Assembly: GCA_964461295.1 (NCBI GenBank)
Contig: CAYWTX010000488.1
Span: 1-12,143 of the forward strand
Origin: CAYWTX01 sp964461295
GTDB taxonomy: Bacteria > Planctomycetota > Phycisphaerae > SM23-33
Reading direction: 5' to 3'
DNA: 12,143 nucleotides
Both the position numbers and the translations under genes were made by a program. Every line of letters begins with the position of its first letter. Within the stretch, counting starts at the first letter, position 1. This document shows, one piece after another, positions 1-7,252 of the stretch. A model generated the notes under the pieces. The model was not told the DNA's origin, made no database searches, and was given only the letters and a program-made list of their open reading frames with translations.

Positions 1-1
1 G

Positions 2-3000
2 CCCGCCGCGGCCGCGACGCCGAACGCTCAATTCGCCATCGCCAACACGCTGGAGGCGTTCGGCAAGTCCATCGAGGCGATGGACGAGTACGCCAAGGTC
101 ATCCAGGACTACCCCAAGCACGACCTGGCCGAGGACGCCAGGCACCAGATCCAGTACATCAAAGACCCGCAGATCGTCGTGACCACGGTCAAGCCGTACC
201 TGCCCGACGAAAAGGTCCCCCTGTACTGGCAGATTCGCAACGTCAAGAAACTGCACCTTACGGCCCACGCGGTGGACCTGGTGAAAGCGATCGAGCAAGG
301 GCAGCTCGCCGCCGGCGACCTCGTCGACACGGCAAAGGCCAACAAGGGCGAGCAGTTGGCTGAGTGGGAATTCCAGACGCCCGACGAGGGCAAGCATTTC
401 TTCCACGTGCACTTCCCGCCCGAGGGGCAGGAGCAGGGCGAGACGCCCAAGCAGACCACGCTGCCGATTGACCTGCCGGTGAAGAAGCCCGGCGCGTACC
501 TCGTGACGGCCGAGGGCGCCAACGCCGAGGGCAAGCGGACGGTCGCCCACTGCATCGTGCTGATCAGCCGGCTGGGGGCGGTGGCGAAGCTCGACGGCGA
601 CAAGGCCATCGTATTCGCCAACGACCTGGTGGACGGCAAGCCGGCGCAGGGCGCGGCCACCATCGTGCGGCGCCAGTGGCACGAGAACCGTCCCGTCAGC
701 GATAGCGCCTCCGGCACGCTGAACGACGCCGGCCTGGCGGAACTGAAGTTCAGGCCGCGCCGCGAGGCGTCGTGGATCGCGGCTGTGAAGAGGGACGACC
801 AGCAGGCGCTGGTCTCACGCGGCGATTACAGCTGGTACTGGTGGGGCTACGGCGGCAACTACAAGGTGTACGGCTTCACCGACCGGCCGGTGTATCGGCC
901 CAAGAGTACGGTGCACTTCAAGGAGACCGTGCGCCGCAACCAGGAGGGCAAGTACACCAACCTGCCCAACCAGAAGGTCCGCGTGGAGATCACCAACCCC
1001 AAGGGCGAGACGATCTACGCCAAGGACCACGTGACCGACGAGTTCGGCTCGCTGACCGGCTCGGTGGCGGTTGGCGACAACGCCCCGCTGGGCGTCTACC
1101 AGATCACCGTCAGGATCGGCAAAGAGGAGGTCCACTACTACTACGCCCAGGGCAACCAGTTCCGCGTCGAGGAGTACAAGAAGCCCGAGTTCAAGGTGAG
1201 CGTCGAGCCCGGCCAGCAGGATTACCGCATCGGCGACGACATGAAGATCAAGATCGCCGCCCGCTACTACTTCGGCCAGGCCGTCGCCGGCGCCGAGGTG
1301 AACTACACCATTCGCAAGCAGAGCTACTATCACAGCATTGACTGGCCGCGGCCGTGGGAGTGGCGCTGGCAAGGCATCCGCGACAGCGGCCCCCGGCACG
1401 GCGACTGGTCGCCGTGGCATCACCCGCGGTTCGACGAGTTGGTCAGTCAGGGACAGATCAAGACCGACTCCGGCGGCGAGGCGTTCGTGATCGTCAAGGC
1501 CGAGGCCATCAAAGGCCACGAGAAGCTCGACCTGAAGTTCGTCGTCTCGTGCGAGGTGACGGACACGTCGCGGCGGGTGATCCGCGGCGGCGGCGACGTG
1601 AAGGTCACGCACGCGCCGTTCTTCATCTCGTGCAAGCCCGCCCAGGCCGTGTACGGCCCCGGCGACAGCGTCGAGGTCGAGGTCAAGACCGAAGACCCCA
1701 ACCGCAAGCCCGTCGCGGGCAAGTTCACGGCCGAGGCGTGGCGCATCGAACGCATCCGCAAGGTGGTGAAGGAGGATGGCAACGACGTCGTCGAGTTCGA
1801 GGAGAAGCTGGCGCAGAAGGCGTTCGGCAAGGAGATCGAGATTCCCGCGACCGGGCGCACTTCGGTGCGCTTCACGCCGGACATGACCGGCGAGTTCAAG
1901 ATCATCGTCAAGCAGGCCGCGGGCGACAAGGGCCGAGCGCCGGTGGAAGGCTCGTGCAACCTGTGGGTCGCCGGCAAGACGGGCGCCGAGTCGCACTACG
2001 CCTACAGCGACCTCAAACTCATCCCGTCGAGCGACCAGTACGAGATCGGCCAGACGATGAAGGTGCTGGTGACCACGAACAGGACCGGGCGGCGCGTGCT
2101 GCTGACCGGCGAAGCCGACGTGCTGCTGTTCACCCAGGTGGTGCACGTCGAGAAGAACAGCAAGATGGTCGAGTTGCCCGTCACGCCCGAGCTGTGCCCC
2201 AACTTCACGCTGACGGCGACGCTGCTGGCCGACGACAAACTGTTCATGGACTCAAAGCCCATCGTCGTGCCTCCGACGCACCGCTTCATCGACGTCAAGG
2301 TAAGCTACGACAAGGGCGACAAGGGCGGCGGCGACGCCAACCGCTTCCAGCCGGGCGAGAAGACCAAGGTCCGCGTGAAGGCGACCGACCGCCGGACGGG
2401 CAAGCCCGTCTCGGCCCAGCTCGCGCTGATGATGGTTGACTCCAGCGTGTACTACATCCAGCCGGAGTTTCGCGACGCCATCGAGGAGGCGTTCTACGGC
2501 CAGACGAGGCAGGTGCGGGTCTCGACGGGCAACAGCTACCACGGCCCGCCGTCGGTGAACCCGGGGGTGGGCGGCCACGGGGGCGGCGGTCGCGACCGGT
2601 GGTTCGACAGCCAGGGCGGCGACGGCGGACCCGAAGGCGCCTTGTCCGACGCGGCGCCCGGGGCAGCCGGCGGGTTCAGGATGCAGCAGTGCCCAGACCC
2701 GGCCTTGCCGGCCATGGCGGCGGCCAGGCCCACGCCGTCAGCCAAGAGCGCCGAAGCCGCCGAAGCGCCGCCGACGGCCGAGGCCGTCGTCCGCAAGGAG
2801 TTCCGCGACACCGTGCTCTGGGCCGGATCGGTCGTCACCGACGCCGACGGCGCAGCCGCGGTCGAGGTGGCCATGCCCGACCAGCTCACCACGTTCGCGC
2901 TGCACGCGATCGCGATCGACAAGGACACGCGCGTCGGGCAGGTGCAATCCGAGGCGATCACCACCAAGCGCATCGTCGCGCGCCTGGAAGGCGGGCGATT

Positions 3001-5122
3001 CTTCACCGAAGGCGACAAGTCGTGGGTCACCGTCATCGCCCACAACTACTACGACGAGCCGCAGAAGCTCTGGGTGGACCTCGCCGTCACCGACGGCCTG
3101 CAACTCGGCCAGGTGCAGATCAACGGCAAGTGGCAGGACTACAAGCCCGCCTCGGCTATCGAAGTCGCCGTGCCCGCCGGCGGCGAACAGCGGATGGACT
3201 TCCTGACGACCGCCCTGCGCCCGGGCGAGGTGAAGATGACCGCCCGCGTTCGCGGGCAGCGCGAGAGCGACGCCATCGAGCTGACCAAGCCGATCCTGCC
3301 CTGGGGCGCCCGCAAGCTCGAAAGCCGCGCCGACGTGCTCAAGGGCAAGGCCGACGATAGCGCCTCGACGTTCGAGATCGAGATTCCCAAGGACATCAAG
3401 TCCGGCAGCCAGGAGCTGACCATCCTGCTCAACCCGTCGGTTGCCTCGGCCGCGCTGGAAGCCCTGCCGTTCCTGGCCGAGTACCCCTATGGCTGCGTCG
3501 AGCAGACCATGAGCCGCTTCCTGCCTACCGTGTTGATGCGGAAGACCGCGCAGGACCTGGGCATCGACCTGGCGGCCGTGAAGAAGCGCGTCGAGCAGCA
3601 GGCGGCGAGCGACCCCAAGCTTGCGGCCCGCTGGAAGCTGCTGCTGGAGCGGATGCACCGCAACCCGGTGTATGACATGGGCGAGGTCGATCGCATGATC
3701 GGCGCGGGCCTGAAACGCCTCGCCGACATGCAGCACGCCGACGGCTCGTGGGGCTGGTGGAAGAACAGCGACGGCGATCCGTACATGACGGCCTACGTGC
3801 TGCACGGGCTGCTGGTCGCCCGCGACTGCGACGTGAAGGTCTCCCCCGACGCCATCGAGCGGGCGACGGGCTGGCTTACCGGCCAGGCCGCCAAACCCAA
3901 GGTGACCGACGACAACTGGTGGTGGCGCCACCTCGACAACGACAACAGCCGCGTGTTCATGCTGTCGGTGATCGGGCGGGCGAAACCCTCGGCCCTCAAG
4001 GAGCCCAAGCTCGCCGCCCACATCGAGCGAATCTGGAAGGCCCGCGACGGGCTGACCGATTACGGCCGGGCGTACCTGGCCCTGACGCTCCAGGCGGCGG
4101 AGCGCAAGGACGACGCCAGGACCGTTGTCGAGAACTTCCAGAACACCGCGCAGCTTGACGAGAAGGCGGGCACGGCCGGGTGGGGCAAGCGCGACGGCTG
4201 GTGGTACTGGTACGACGGCGCCGACGAAACCACCGCCTGGGTGCTCCAGGCGATGCTGTCCATCGACCCGGACAACAAGCACGTGCCCATGGCGGTGAAA
4301 TACCTGCTGCTCAACCGGCGCGGCGAGGTTTGGGGCAACACCAAGGCGACCGCGATGGCCGTGATGGCCCTCGCCCGCTACGCCAAACAGGCCGGCGAAC
4401 TGGACTGCGACCAGACGTTCGAGATCGTCGCCGGCGGCGTCACGCAAACCGTGAAAGTCACCAGGGAGAATCTGTTCTCCTTCGACGACCGGCTGGTGAT
4501 CGCGGCCGACCAACTCCCCGCCGGCAAACACAAGGTCACCATCCGCCGCAAGGGCACGGGCAGCCTGTACTGGGCGGCCCACCTGCGGTACTTCAGCATG
4601 GCCGAGCAGATCAAGGCGGGCGGCAACCAGATCGCCGTCGCGCGGAAGTACTTCCGCCTCGTGCCCGAGCAGTTCCAGAACACCCGCAACGTCTGGAACG
4701 GCCGGAAGTACGTCGAGGAGAAGTTCCCCGACATCCGCTACAAGAAGGAGCCGCTGGACTTCGGCGCCGAGATCGCCAGCGGCCAGCAGGTCGAGGTCGA
4801 GCTGACCATCGACGCGGACAACAACTTCGAGTACCTCGTGTTCGAAGACCCCAAGCCGGCCGGGTGCGAACCGTACCAGCTCGTCAGCGGGGCCGCCTAC
4901 GGCGGCGGCACCTATGCCAACATGGAACTGCGAGACACCAAGGTGGTGTTCTTCGCCGACTGGCTCGGGCGCGGCAAGCACAACCTGAGCTACAAGCTCG
5001 TGTGCGAACAGCCGGGCACGTTCCGCATCCTGCCCAGCAAGGGCGAGGCGATGTACACGCCCTTCGTCGAGGCCATCAGCGACAGCGGGAAGATGGTGAT
5101 CACCGACAGGCCGGCGAAGTAG
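2..5122 (+). CDS. Alpha-2-macroglobulin family protein (5' end outside window)
   Basis: The frame is open from the first bases, so the ATG at 80 is probably internal; 1706 residues are visible and the signal peptide lies upstream. Counting from base 2, residues 1-50 look like the end of a TPR region (LEAFGKSIEAMDEYAKVIQDYP). Macroglobulin-type beta domains follow, with the MG2 signature TDRPVYRP near 293. A Gly/Ala/Pro-rich loop at about 847-930 sits where the protease-bait region belongs. The A2M core follows (RDTVLWAGSVVTDADG), then the thioester motif CVEQ (Cys1165, Gln1168), an alpha-toroid thioester domain rich in Trp and Tyr, and a C-terminal beta domain. In this family, cleavage of the bait exposes the thioester, which covalently traps the protease in the cell envelope. 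The thioester residues are intact. No pbpC-like partner lies downstream. Family assignment is secure; the exact location and target are inferred. Confidence 0.95.
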   Translation, partial: PAAAATPNAQFAIANTLEAFGKSIEAMDEYAKVIQDYPKHDLAEDARHQIQYIKDPQIVVTTVKPYLPDEKVPLYWQIRNVKKLHLTAHAVDLVKAIEQGQLAAGDLVDTAKANKGEQLAEWEFQTPDEGKHFFHVHFPPEGQEQGETPKQTTLPIDLPVKKPGAYLVTAEGANAEGKRTVAHCIVLISRLGAVAKLDGDKAIVFANDLVDGKPAQGAATIVRRQWHENRPVSDSASGTLNDAGLAELKFRPRREASWIAAVKRDDQQALVSRGDYSWYWWGYGGNYKVYGFTDRPVYRPKSTVHFKETVRRNQEGKYTNLPNQKVRVEITNPKGETIYAKDHVTDEFGSLTGSVAVGDNAPLGVYQITVRIGKEEVHYYYAQGNQFRVEEYKKPEFKVSVEPGQQDYRIGDDMKIKIAARYYFGQAVAGAEVNYTIRKQSYYHSIDWPRPWEWRWQGIRDSGPRHGDWSPWHHPRFDELVSQGQIKTDSGGEAFVIVKAEAIKGHEKLDLKFVVSCEVTDTSRRVIRGGGDVKVTHAPFFISCKPAQAVYGPGDSVEVEVKTEDPNRKPVAGKFTAEAWRIERIRKVVKEDGNDVVEFEEKLAQKAFGKEIEIPATGRTSVRFTPDMTGEFKIIVKQAAGDKGRAPVEGSCNLWVAGKTGAESHYAYSDLKLIPSSDQYEIGQTMKVLVTTNRTGRRVLLTGEADVLLFTQVVHVEKNSKMVELPVTPELCPNFTLTATLLADDKLFMDSKPIVVPPTHRFIDVKVSYDKGDKGGGDANRFQPGEKTKVRVKATDRRTGKPVSAQLALMMVDSSVYYIQPEFRDAIEEAFYGQTRQVRVSTGNSYHGPPSVNPGVGGHGGGGRDRWFDSQGGDGGPEGALSDAAPGAAGGFRMQQCPDPALPAMAAARPTPSAKSAEAAEAPPTAEAVVRKEFRDTVLWAGSVVTDADGAAAVEVAMPDQLTTFALHAIAIDKDTRVGQVQSEAITTKRIVARLEGGRFFTEGDKSWVTVIAHNYYDEPQKLWVDLAVTDGLQLGQVQINGKWQDYKPASAIEVAVPAGGEQRMDFLTTALRPGEVKMTARVRGQRESDAIELTKPILPWGARKLESRADVLKGKADDSASTFEIEIPKDIKSGSQELTILLNPSVASAALEALPFLAEYPYGCVEQTMSRFLPTVLMRKTAQDLGIDLAAVKKRVEQQAASDPKLAARWKLLLERMHRNPVYDMGEVDRMIGAGLKRLADMQHADGSWGWWKNSDGDPYMTAYVLHGLLVARDCDVKVSPDAIERATGWLTGQAAKPKVTDDNWWWRHLDNDNSRVFMLSVIGRAKPSALKEPKLAAHIERIWKARDGLTDYGRAYLALTLQAAERKDDARTVVENFQNTAQLDEKAGTAGWGKRDGWWYWYDGADETTAWVLQAMLSIDPDNKHVPMAVKYLLLNRRGEVWGNTKATAMAVMALARYAKQAGELDCDQTFEIVAGGVTQTVKVTRENLFSFDDRLVIAADQLPAGKHKVTIRRKGTGSLYWAAHLRYFSMAEQIKAGGNQIAVARKYFRLVPEQFQNTRNVWNGRKYVEEKFPDIRYKKEPLDFGAEIASGQQVEVELTIDADNNFEYLVFEDPKPAGCEPYQLVSGAAYGGGTYANMELRDTKVVFFADWLGRGKHNLSYKLVCEQPGTFRILPSKGEAMYTPFVEAISDSGKMVITDRPAK

Positions 5123-5250
5123 AGCCCGCACGGAAACAGGGACGGACGCGGACGCAAGCGGGCTGCGACCGATGCTCGCGACGTTGTCGGCTTTCCTGCT
5201 CCCGTCGGCGCGAGTCCGTGCCGGTCCATGACGCTCGGCCCTTTCGTCTT

Positions 5251-5499
5251 TTACGCCGGCGCGGCGTTGTGGATCGCCGCCTGCACGCCAGGAGGAAGCT
5301 GAGAGAAGGGCCTCTCTCGTGCCGCCCTTCGCTCCTGGCGTCTGAGGAAGGCCCGGACAAATGAGTTCGGCTCCCTCCCCTCCAGGTGGGCCACCCAGGC
5401 CTCCTGGAGGGCGTCGTCGCGCATGTCGCGCGGGATTCGGGCCAGCGTGCCGGCCGAGAGGCCGGGAGGGCAGGGAAGGGGCGCAGTTCGTGTCATCAT
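5251..5499 (-). CDS. Small basic helical protein, weak sigma region 2 resemblance
   Basis: This is an 82-residue protein I do not recognise. I start it at the MM pair because AAAGGAG lies five bases upstream on the minus strand; the frame stays open further upstream but without a ribosome site. The core DDALQEAWVAHLEG (residues 28-41), followed by an Arg-rich helix (FVRAFLRRQERRAARER), recalls the region 2.1-2.2 helix of sigma-70 factors, which often reads D-x-x-Q-E-x-W/F. The protein is far too short for a full sigma factor and has no region 4. The gene lies 158 bases downstream of, and on the same strand as, a zinc-ribbon/HTH gene that has a region-4-like helix-turn-helix, so the two may be transcribed together. 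The function is unknown and the sigma likeness is my inference by eye. Confidence 0.6.
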   Translation of the reverse strand: MMTRTAPLPCPPGLSAGTLARIPRDMRDDALQEAWVAHLEGREPNSFVRAFLRRQERRAARERPFSQLPPGVQAAIHNAAPA

Positions 5500-5657
5500 G
5501 GTTTCTCCTTTGGTTTCACACTCTTGGGCGTGGGCGCCGCCGCTACCCTGTTGACGGCCGTGTCTTGCGGCTTCGAACCCGAACCCCGACGAGGCGGGCC
5601 CGGCCGCAGACAGCGGAGCCGTGGCGCCCGGAAAGGGATCCACAACGCGCCGCGTTC

Positions 5658-6161
5658 TCAGGCGGCGTGTGCACGGGGAGGCCAATCGCGGCGACCGCAA
5701 CGGCGATCGCGAAGCATGTCGAGCCACCGCGGCGCTCGCCAGGGGAAGCGTCGCAGTTCGAGCACCCAGTCGCTAACCGTGGCGCGGCGCAGCCCCAGGA
5801 TTCGTCCCGCCTCGGCGTGGGTGAACCCCTGGCAGAGCAGGAACAGGGCGGCGTCGAGCTGGCGCCACGAACGCCCCAGGCGGATCCGCAGCTCGTATTC
5901 GCCCCAGGCGCTCGCCCAGCAGTCAAGGCAGAGCGTCCGCGGCGCGTGGCCGGCGGGGCCGTGATAGAGCCCGTCGCCGTAGGTGAGGCGGCACTGCGGG
6001 CAGCGGAAGGAGCCGGGCGACAGATCGCCATCGTCGGGCGCGCCGTCCGCCTCCGCCGCGGCGCCCGCGGGCGGCGGGTCGTCGTCGGGCGCAGCGTTCC
6101 CGAAGTCGATGACGAGCGGGATAGCGTCGTGTGCGACAGGTCGATCCGTCTCGGCGATCAT
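5658..6161 (-). CDS. Zinc-ribbon plus helix-turn-helix putative DNA-binding protein
   Basis: This is a 167-residue protein. The start is chosen at the ATG preceded by AAAGGAG eight bases upstream; longer in-frame starts lack such a site and run through repeat DNA. Residues 1-50 are acidic and Pro/Ala-rich, probably disordered. Two cysteine pairs (CPQC at 54-57, CLDC at 78-81) should bind one zinc ion. Residues 101-137 contain a helix-turn-helix (QGFTHAEAGRILGLRRATVS) of the kind seen in sigma region 4 and small transposase or resolvase domains. The C-terminus is Arg/Trp-rich. It is most likely a transcription regulator or an accessory DNA-binding protein; no catalytic domain is visible. The 82-residue gene follows on the same strand. 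The domain reading is good, but the target and role are unknown. Confidence 0.72.
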   Translation of the reverse strand: MIAETDRPVAHDAIPLVIDFGNAAPDDDPPPAGAAAEADGAPDDGDLSPGSFRCPQCRLTYGDGLYHGPAGHAPRTLCLDCWASAWGEYELRIRLGRSWRQLDAALFLLCQGFTHAEAGRILGLRRATVSDWVLELRRFPWRAPRWLDMLRDRRCGRRDWPPRAHAA

Positions 6162-6316
6162 GGTTCGTTCTCCTTTCAGTGTCGTGGACCAGAGAGGCAC
6201 GTAAGACCCAGAGCCGGCAGAATCGGGAGCGCGACAATGATGAACACAGATGAAAAGGATGGGAGAAACTGACTCAACACCTCCAGCCATCTGCGATCAG
6301 CACTGCCGCTTCATCA

Positions 6317-6342
6317 CTCTGTGTCCTCTGTGCCTCTGTGGT
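6317..6342 (+). repeat. Dispersed CTCTGTG-type repeat, copy 1
   Basis: A 26-base element made of three 8-9 base units that each contain CTCTGTG or TCTGTG. It matches the element at 11951-11976 at 23 of 26 bases in the same orientation; all three differences are T to C. Its minus-strand translation reads HRGTEDTE. I know this word from spurious proteins of many environmental bacteria, so it belongs to a widespread intergenic repeat whose function I do not know. Confidence 0.75.
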
Positions 6343-6452
6343 CGATACCCCCCCGCGCGGCGCGCGGAGCGGGACCATTCGCATGCGTGCTGATTGCCGG
6401 GATTCCCCAAGGGCAGCGCCGCCCAAGGGCGTCGCTGGCAGCGACCCTATTA

Positions 6453-6481
6453 CGTATTTGCCGATTGCGTATTGCCGATTG
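6453..6481 (+). repeat. Short tandem repeat, 15 + 14 bases
   Basis: Two adjacent units, CGTATTTGCCGATTG (6453-6467) and CGTATTGCCGATTG (6468-6481), differ by one T. The sequence belongs to the GCCGATTGCGGATT type of dispersed repeat, whose translations read LRIADCG or SAIRNRQ. It lies just downstream of the 6492-6767 gene. Confidence 0.7.
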
Positions 6482-6491
6482 CGGGGGGGAC

Positions 6492-6767
6492 CTACCCGCT
6501 GAAGCGGGCAGGCCGTGTCGGTCCCCGGTCTGCGGTCTCCGGTTCCCCGAACGACTCATCCGCCCCGCAATCGGGACAACTCGTCACGTACTCGTCCGGC
6601 TCGCAGTCGCCCATCGCCACGTGCCGGAGTCCGCGAAGCGACAGCCGCGAGTACCGCGCGCCGCTCAGCCGGCGGAGGCGGGTCTGGTGCCCGCAACGGC
6701 GACATACAACCGGATCGTCCAGGCCCGATACGCGGAACCGCCTACCGGCGGTCGGGTCAGATGCCAT
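6492..6767 (-). CDS. Small four-cysteine zinc-ribbon-like protein
   Basis: A 91-residue basic protein with two cysteine pairs, CRRC (22-25) and CPDC (64-67), spaced as in a zinc ribbon, plus a lone Cys55. I do not recognise the family. The ATG has AAGGCAGG about five bases upstream. A near-consensus promoter at 7006-7033 points at it across a leader of about 230 bases with two strong hairpins, which supports a transcribed gene. From about residue 74 the coding DNA runs into repeat-like sequence (a CGGTCTGCGGTCTCCGG segment and a CCCGC/GCGGG hairpin at the stop). The natural C-terminus may therefore have been replaced by repeat insertion. The other zinc-ribbon gene lies 330 bases downstream on the same strand. 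It could be a nucleic-acid-binding or folding domain, or it could be a decaying remnant. Confidence 0.5.
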   Translation of the reverse strand: MASDPTAGRRFRVSGLDDPVVCRRCGHQTRLRRLSGARYSRLSLRGLRHVAMGDCEPDEYVTSCPDCGADESFGEPETADRGPTRPARFSG

Positions 6768-6783
6768 GTTGGCCTGCCTTCCA

Positions 6784-6814
6784 GGCCGCCACTCGGGAAC
6801 GGTGACTGGCGGCC
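6784..6814 (-). promoter_or_regulatory. Leader hairpin next to the ribosome site of the 6492-6767 gene
   Basis: GGCCGCCA (6784-6791) and TGGCGGCC (6807-6814) form a perfect 8-bp stem with a 15-base loop. In the minus-strand transcript the stem ends about 16 bases before the ATG, directly next to the purine-rich GGAAGGCAGG stretch. It could affect ribosome access. The pairing is seen in the sequence; the regulatory role is inferred. Confidence 0.4.
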
Positions 6815-6839
6815 AGGAGCCGGTTGACGAGTTCGGATG

Positions 6840-6864
6840 CCGGGTTCCGGTGTCCGGAACCCGG
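6840..6864 (-). promoter_or_regulatory. Perfect 11-bp hairpin in the leader
   Basis: CCGGGTTCCGG (6840-6850) and CCGGAACCCGG (6854-6864) are exact reverse complements separated by three bases. No run of T follows on either strand, so it is not a classic terminator. It lies between the promoter at 7006-7033 and the four-cysteine gene. It may be a leader structure or part of a small REP-like repeat. Confidence 0.6.
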
Positions 6865-7005
6865 TACCGACGCCGCTGAAGCGAGGCGGCCTCGACCGAT
6901 TGCTGGCTACCGTTTCACCGTCGTTGCGGCCCGCCCGGCCGCCCCACTGCTCCGTCGTGCGTTCCGCATCAGGGCCTGGCCACGCAGGCTCCTGATTCTG
7001 CATTG

Positions 7006-7033
7006 ATTGTACCACAAGGTTGTTATCTGTCAA
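7006..7033 (-). promoter_or_regulatory. Near-consensus sigma-70 promoter
   Basis: On the minus strand TTGACA (7033-7028) is followed after 16 bases by TACAAT (7011-7006). The predicted start is near 6999, giving a leader of about 230 bases before the ATG at 6767. It stands at the edge of an AT-rich island in otherwise GC-rich DNA, which makes chance less likely. It should drive the four-cysteine gene and perhaps the two minus-strand genes beyond it. Confidence 0.65.
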
Positions 7034-7196
7034 GGCAATTTGGCGAGAAAATAATCATCCGTAGGCATGGCCATCGCCCATGGTGCATAACTCTTTGATT
7101 ATTAGTGTGATACACACAATACCCCCGCGCAACCGATAGCACACAATGTTTACAGACATTGTCTGTGTTGTTAACTACAAACGTTGGCGCAGCAGA
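7034..7196. other. AT-rich gene-free island with short palindromes and repeats
   Basis: I see no gene here. It is markedly richer in A and T than the flanks. It contains an inverted repeat ACAATGT/ACATTGT with a six-base loop (7143-7149/7156-7162). It also has two near-direct repeats, GATACACACAAT (7109-7120) and GATAGCACACAAT (7135-7147), a GTGT-GAT-ACAC palindrome (7105-7115) and overlapping ATGGCCAT and CCATGG palindromes near 7067-7082. Such clusters can be operator or integration-type sites; no function can be assigned from sequence alone. Confidence 0.45.
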
Positions 7197-7220
7197 GCGG
7201 GCGTCCCGAAGGACGCCCGC
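7197..7220 (-). terminator. UUCG-loop hairpin after the sugar isomerase gene
   Basis: GCGGGCGTCC and GGACGCCCGC form a perfect 10-bp stem. Read on the minus strand, the loop is TTCG closed by C-G, the extra-stable tetraloop. It lies 33 bases past the stop of the 7253-8242 gene. No T run follows, so it may end transcription by another route or protect the 3' end of the mRNA. Confidence 0.55.
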
Positions 7221-7252
7221 CTGAGAGATATAACTACTTTACATTTAAAGGC

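Larger units (their letters stand above)
6162..6491. other. Gene-free 330-base stretch built from dispersed repeats
   Basis: I find no credible gene here. The stretch starts with the ribosome site of the zinc-ribbon/HTH gene (minus strand, 6163-6176). It then holds a GAACACAGATGAAAAGGATGG-like segment near 6242, a CTCTGTG-type repeat (6317-6342), a small stem-loop GTCGCT-GGC-AGCGAC (6431-6445) and a short tandem repeat (6453-6481). Frames that cross it give protein words such as HRGTEDTE and LRIADCG. I know these from spurious proteins in many environmental genomes; they mark repeat DNA, not genes. Confidence 0.6.

Noticed and set aside
2738..5131. Long open frame of 797 codons on the minus strand opposite the A2M gene
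   Set aside because: It mirrors the codon pattern of a GC-rich gene and has low-complexity Val/Leu/Asp/Arg composition with no recognisable domain, while the plus strand is a complete A2M protein.
5123..5164. Terminator after the A2M gene (AGCCCGC/GCGGGCT)
   Set aside because: The 7-bp stem has a 28-base loop and no T run, so it is too weak to call.
6314..6559. Minus-strand frame of 81 codons ending in HRGTEDTE
   Set aside because: It is made of dispersed repeat sequence; such translations are spurious proteins.
6665..7033. Minus-strand frame of 122 codons starting at the TTGACA box
   Set aside because: Its start codon is part of the promoter -35 box, it has no ribosome site, and it overlaps the better-supported cysteine gene in another frame.
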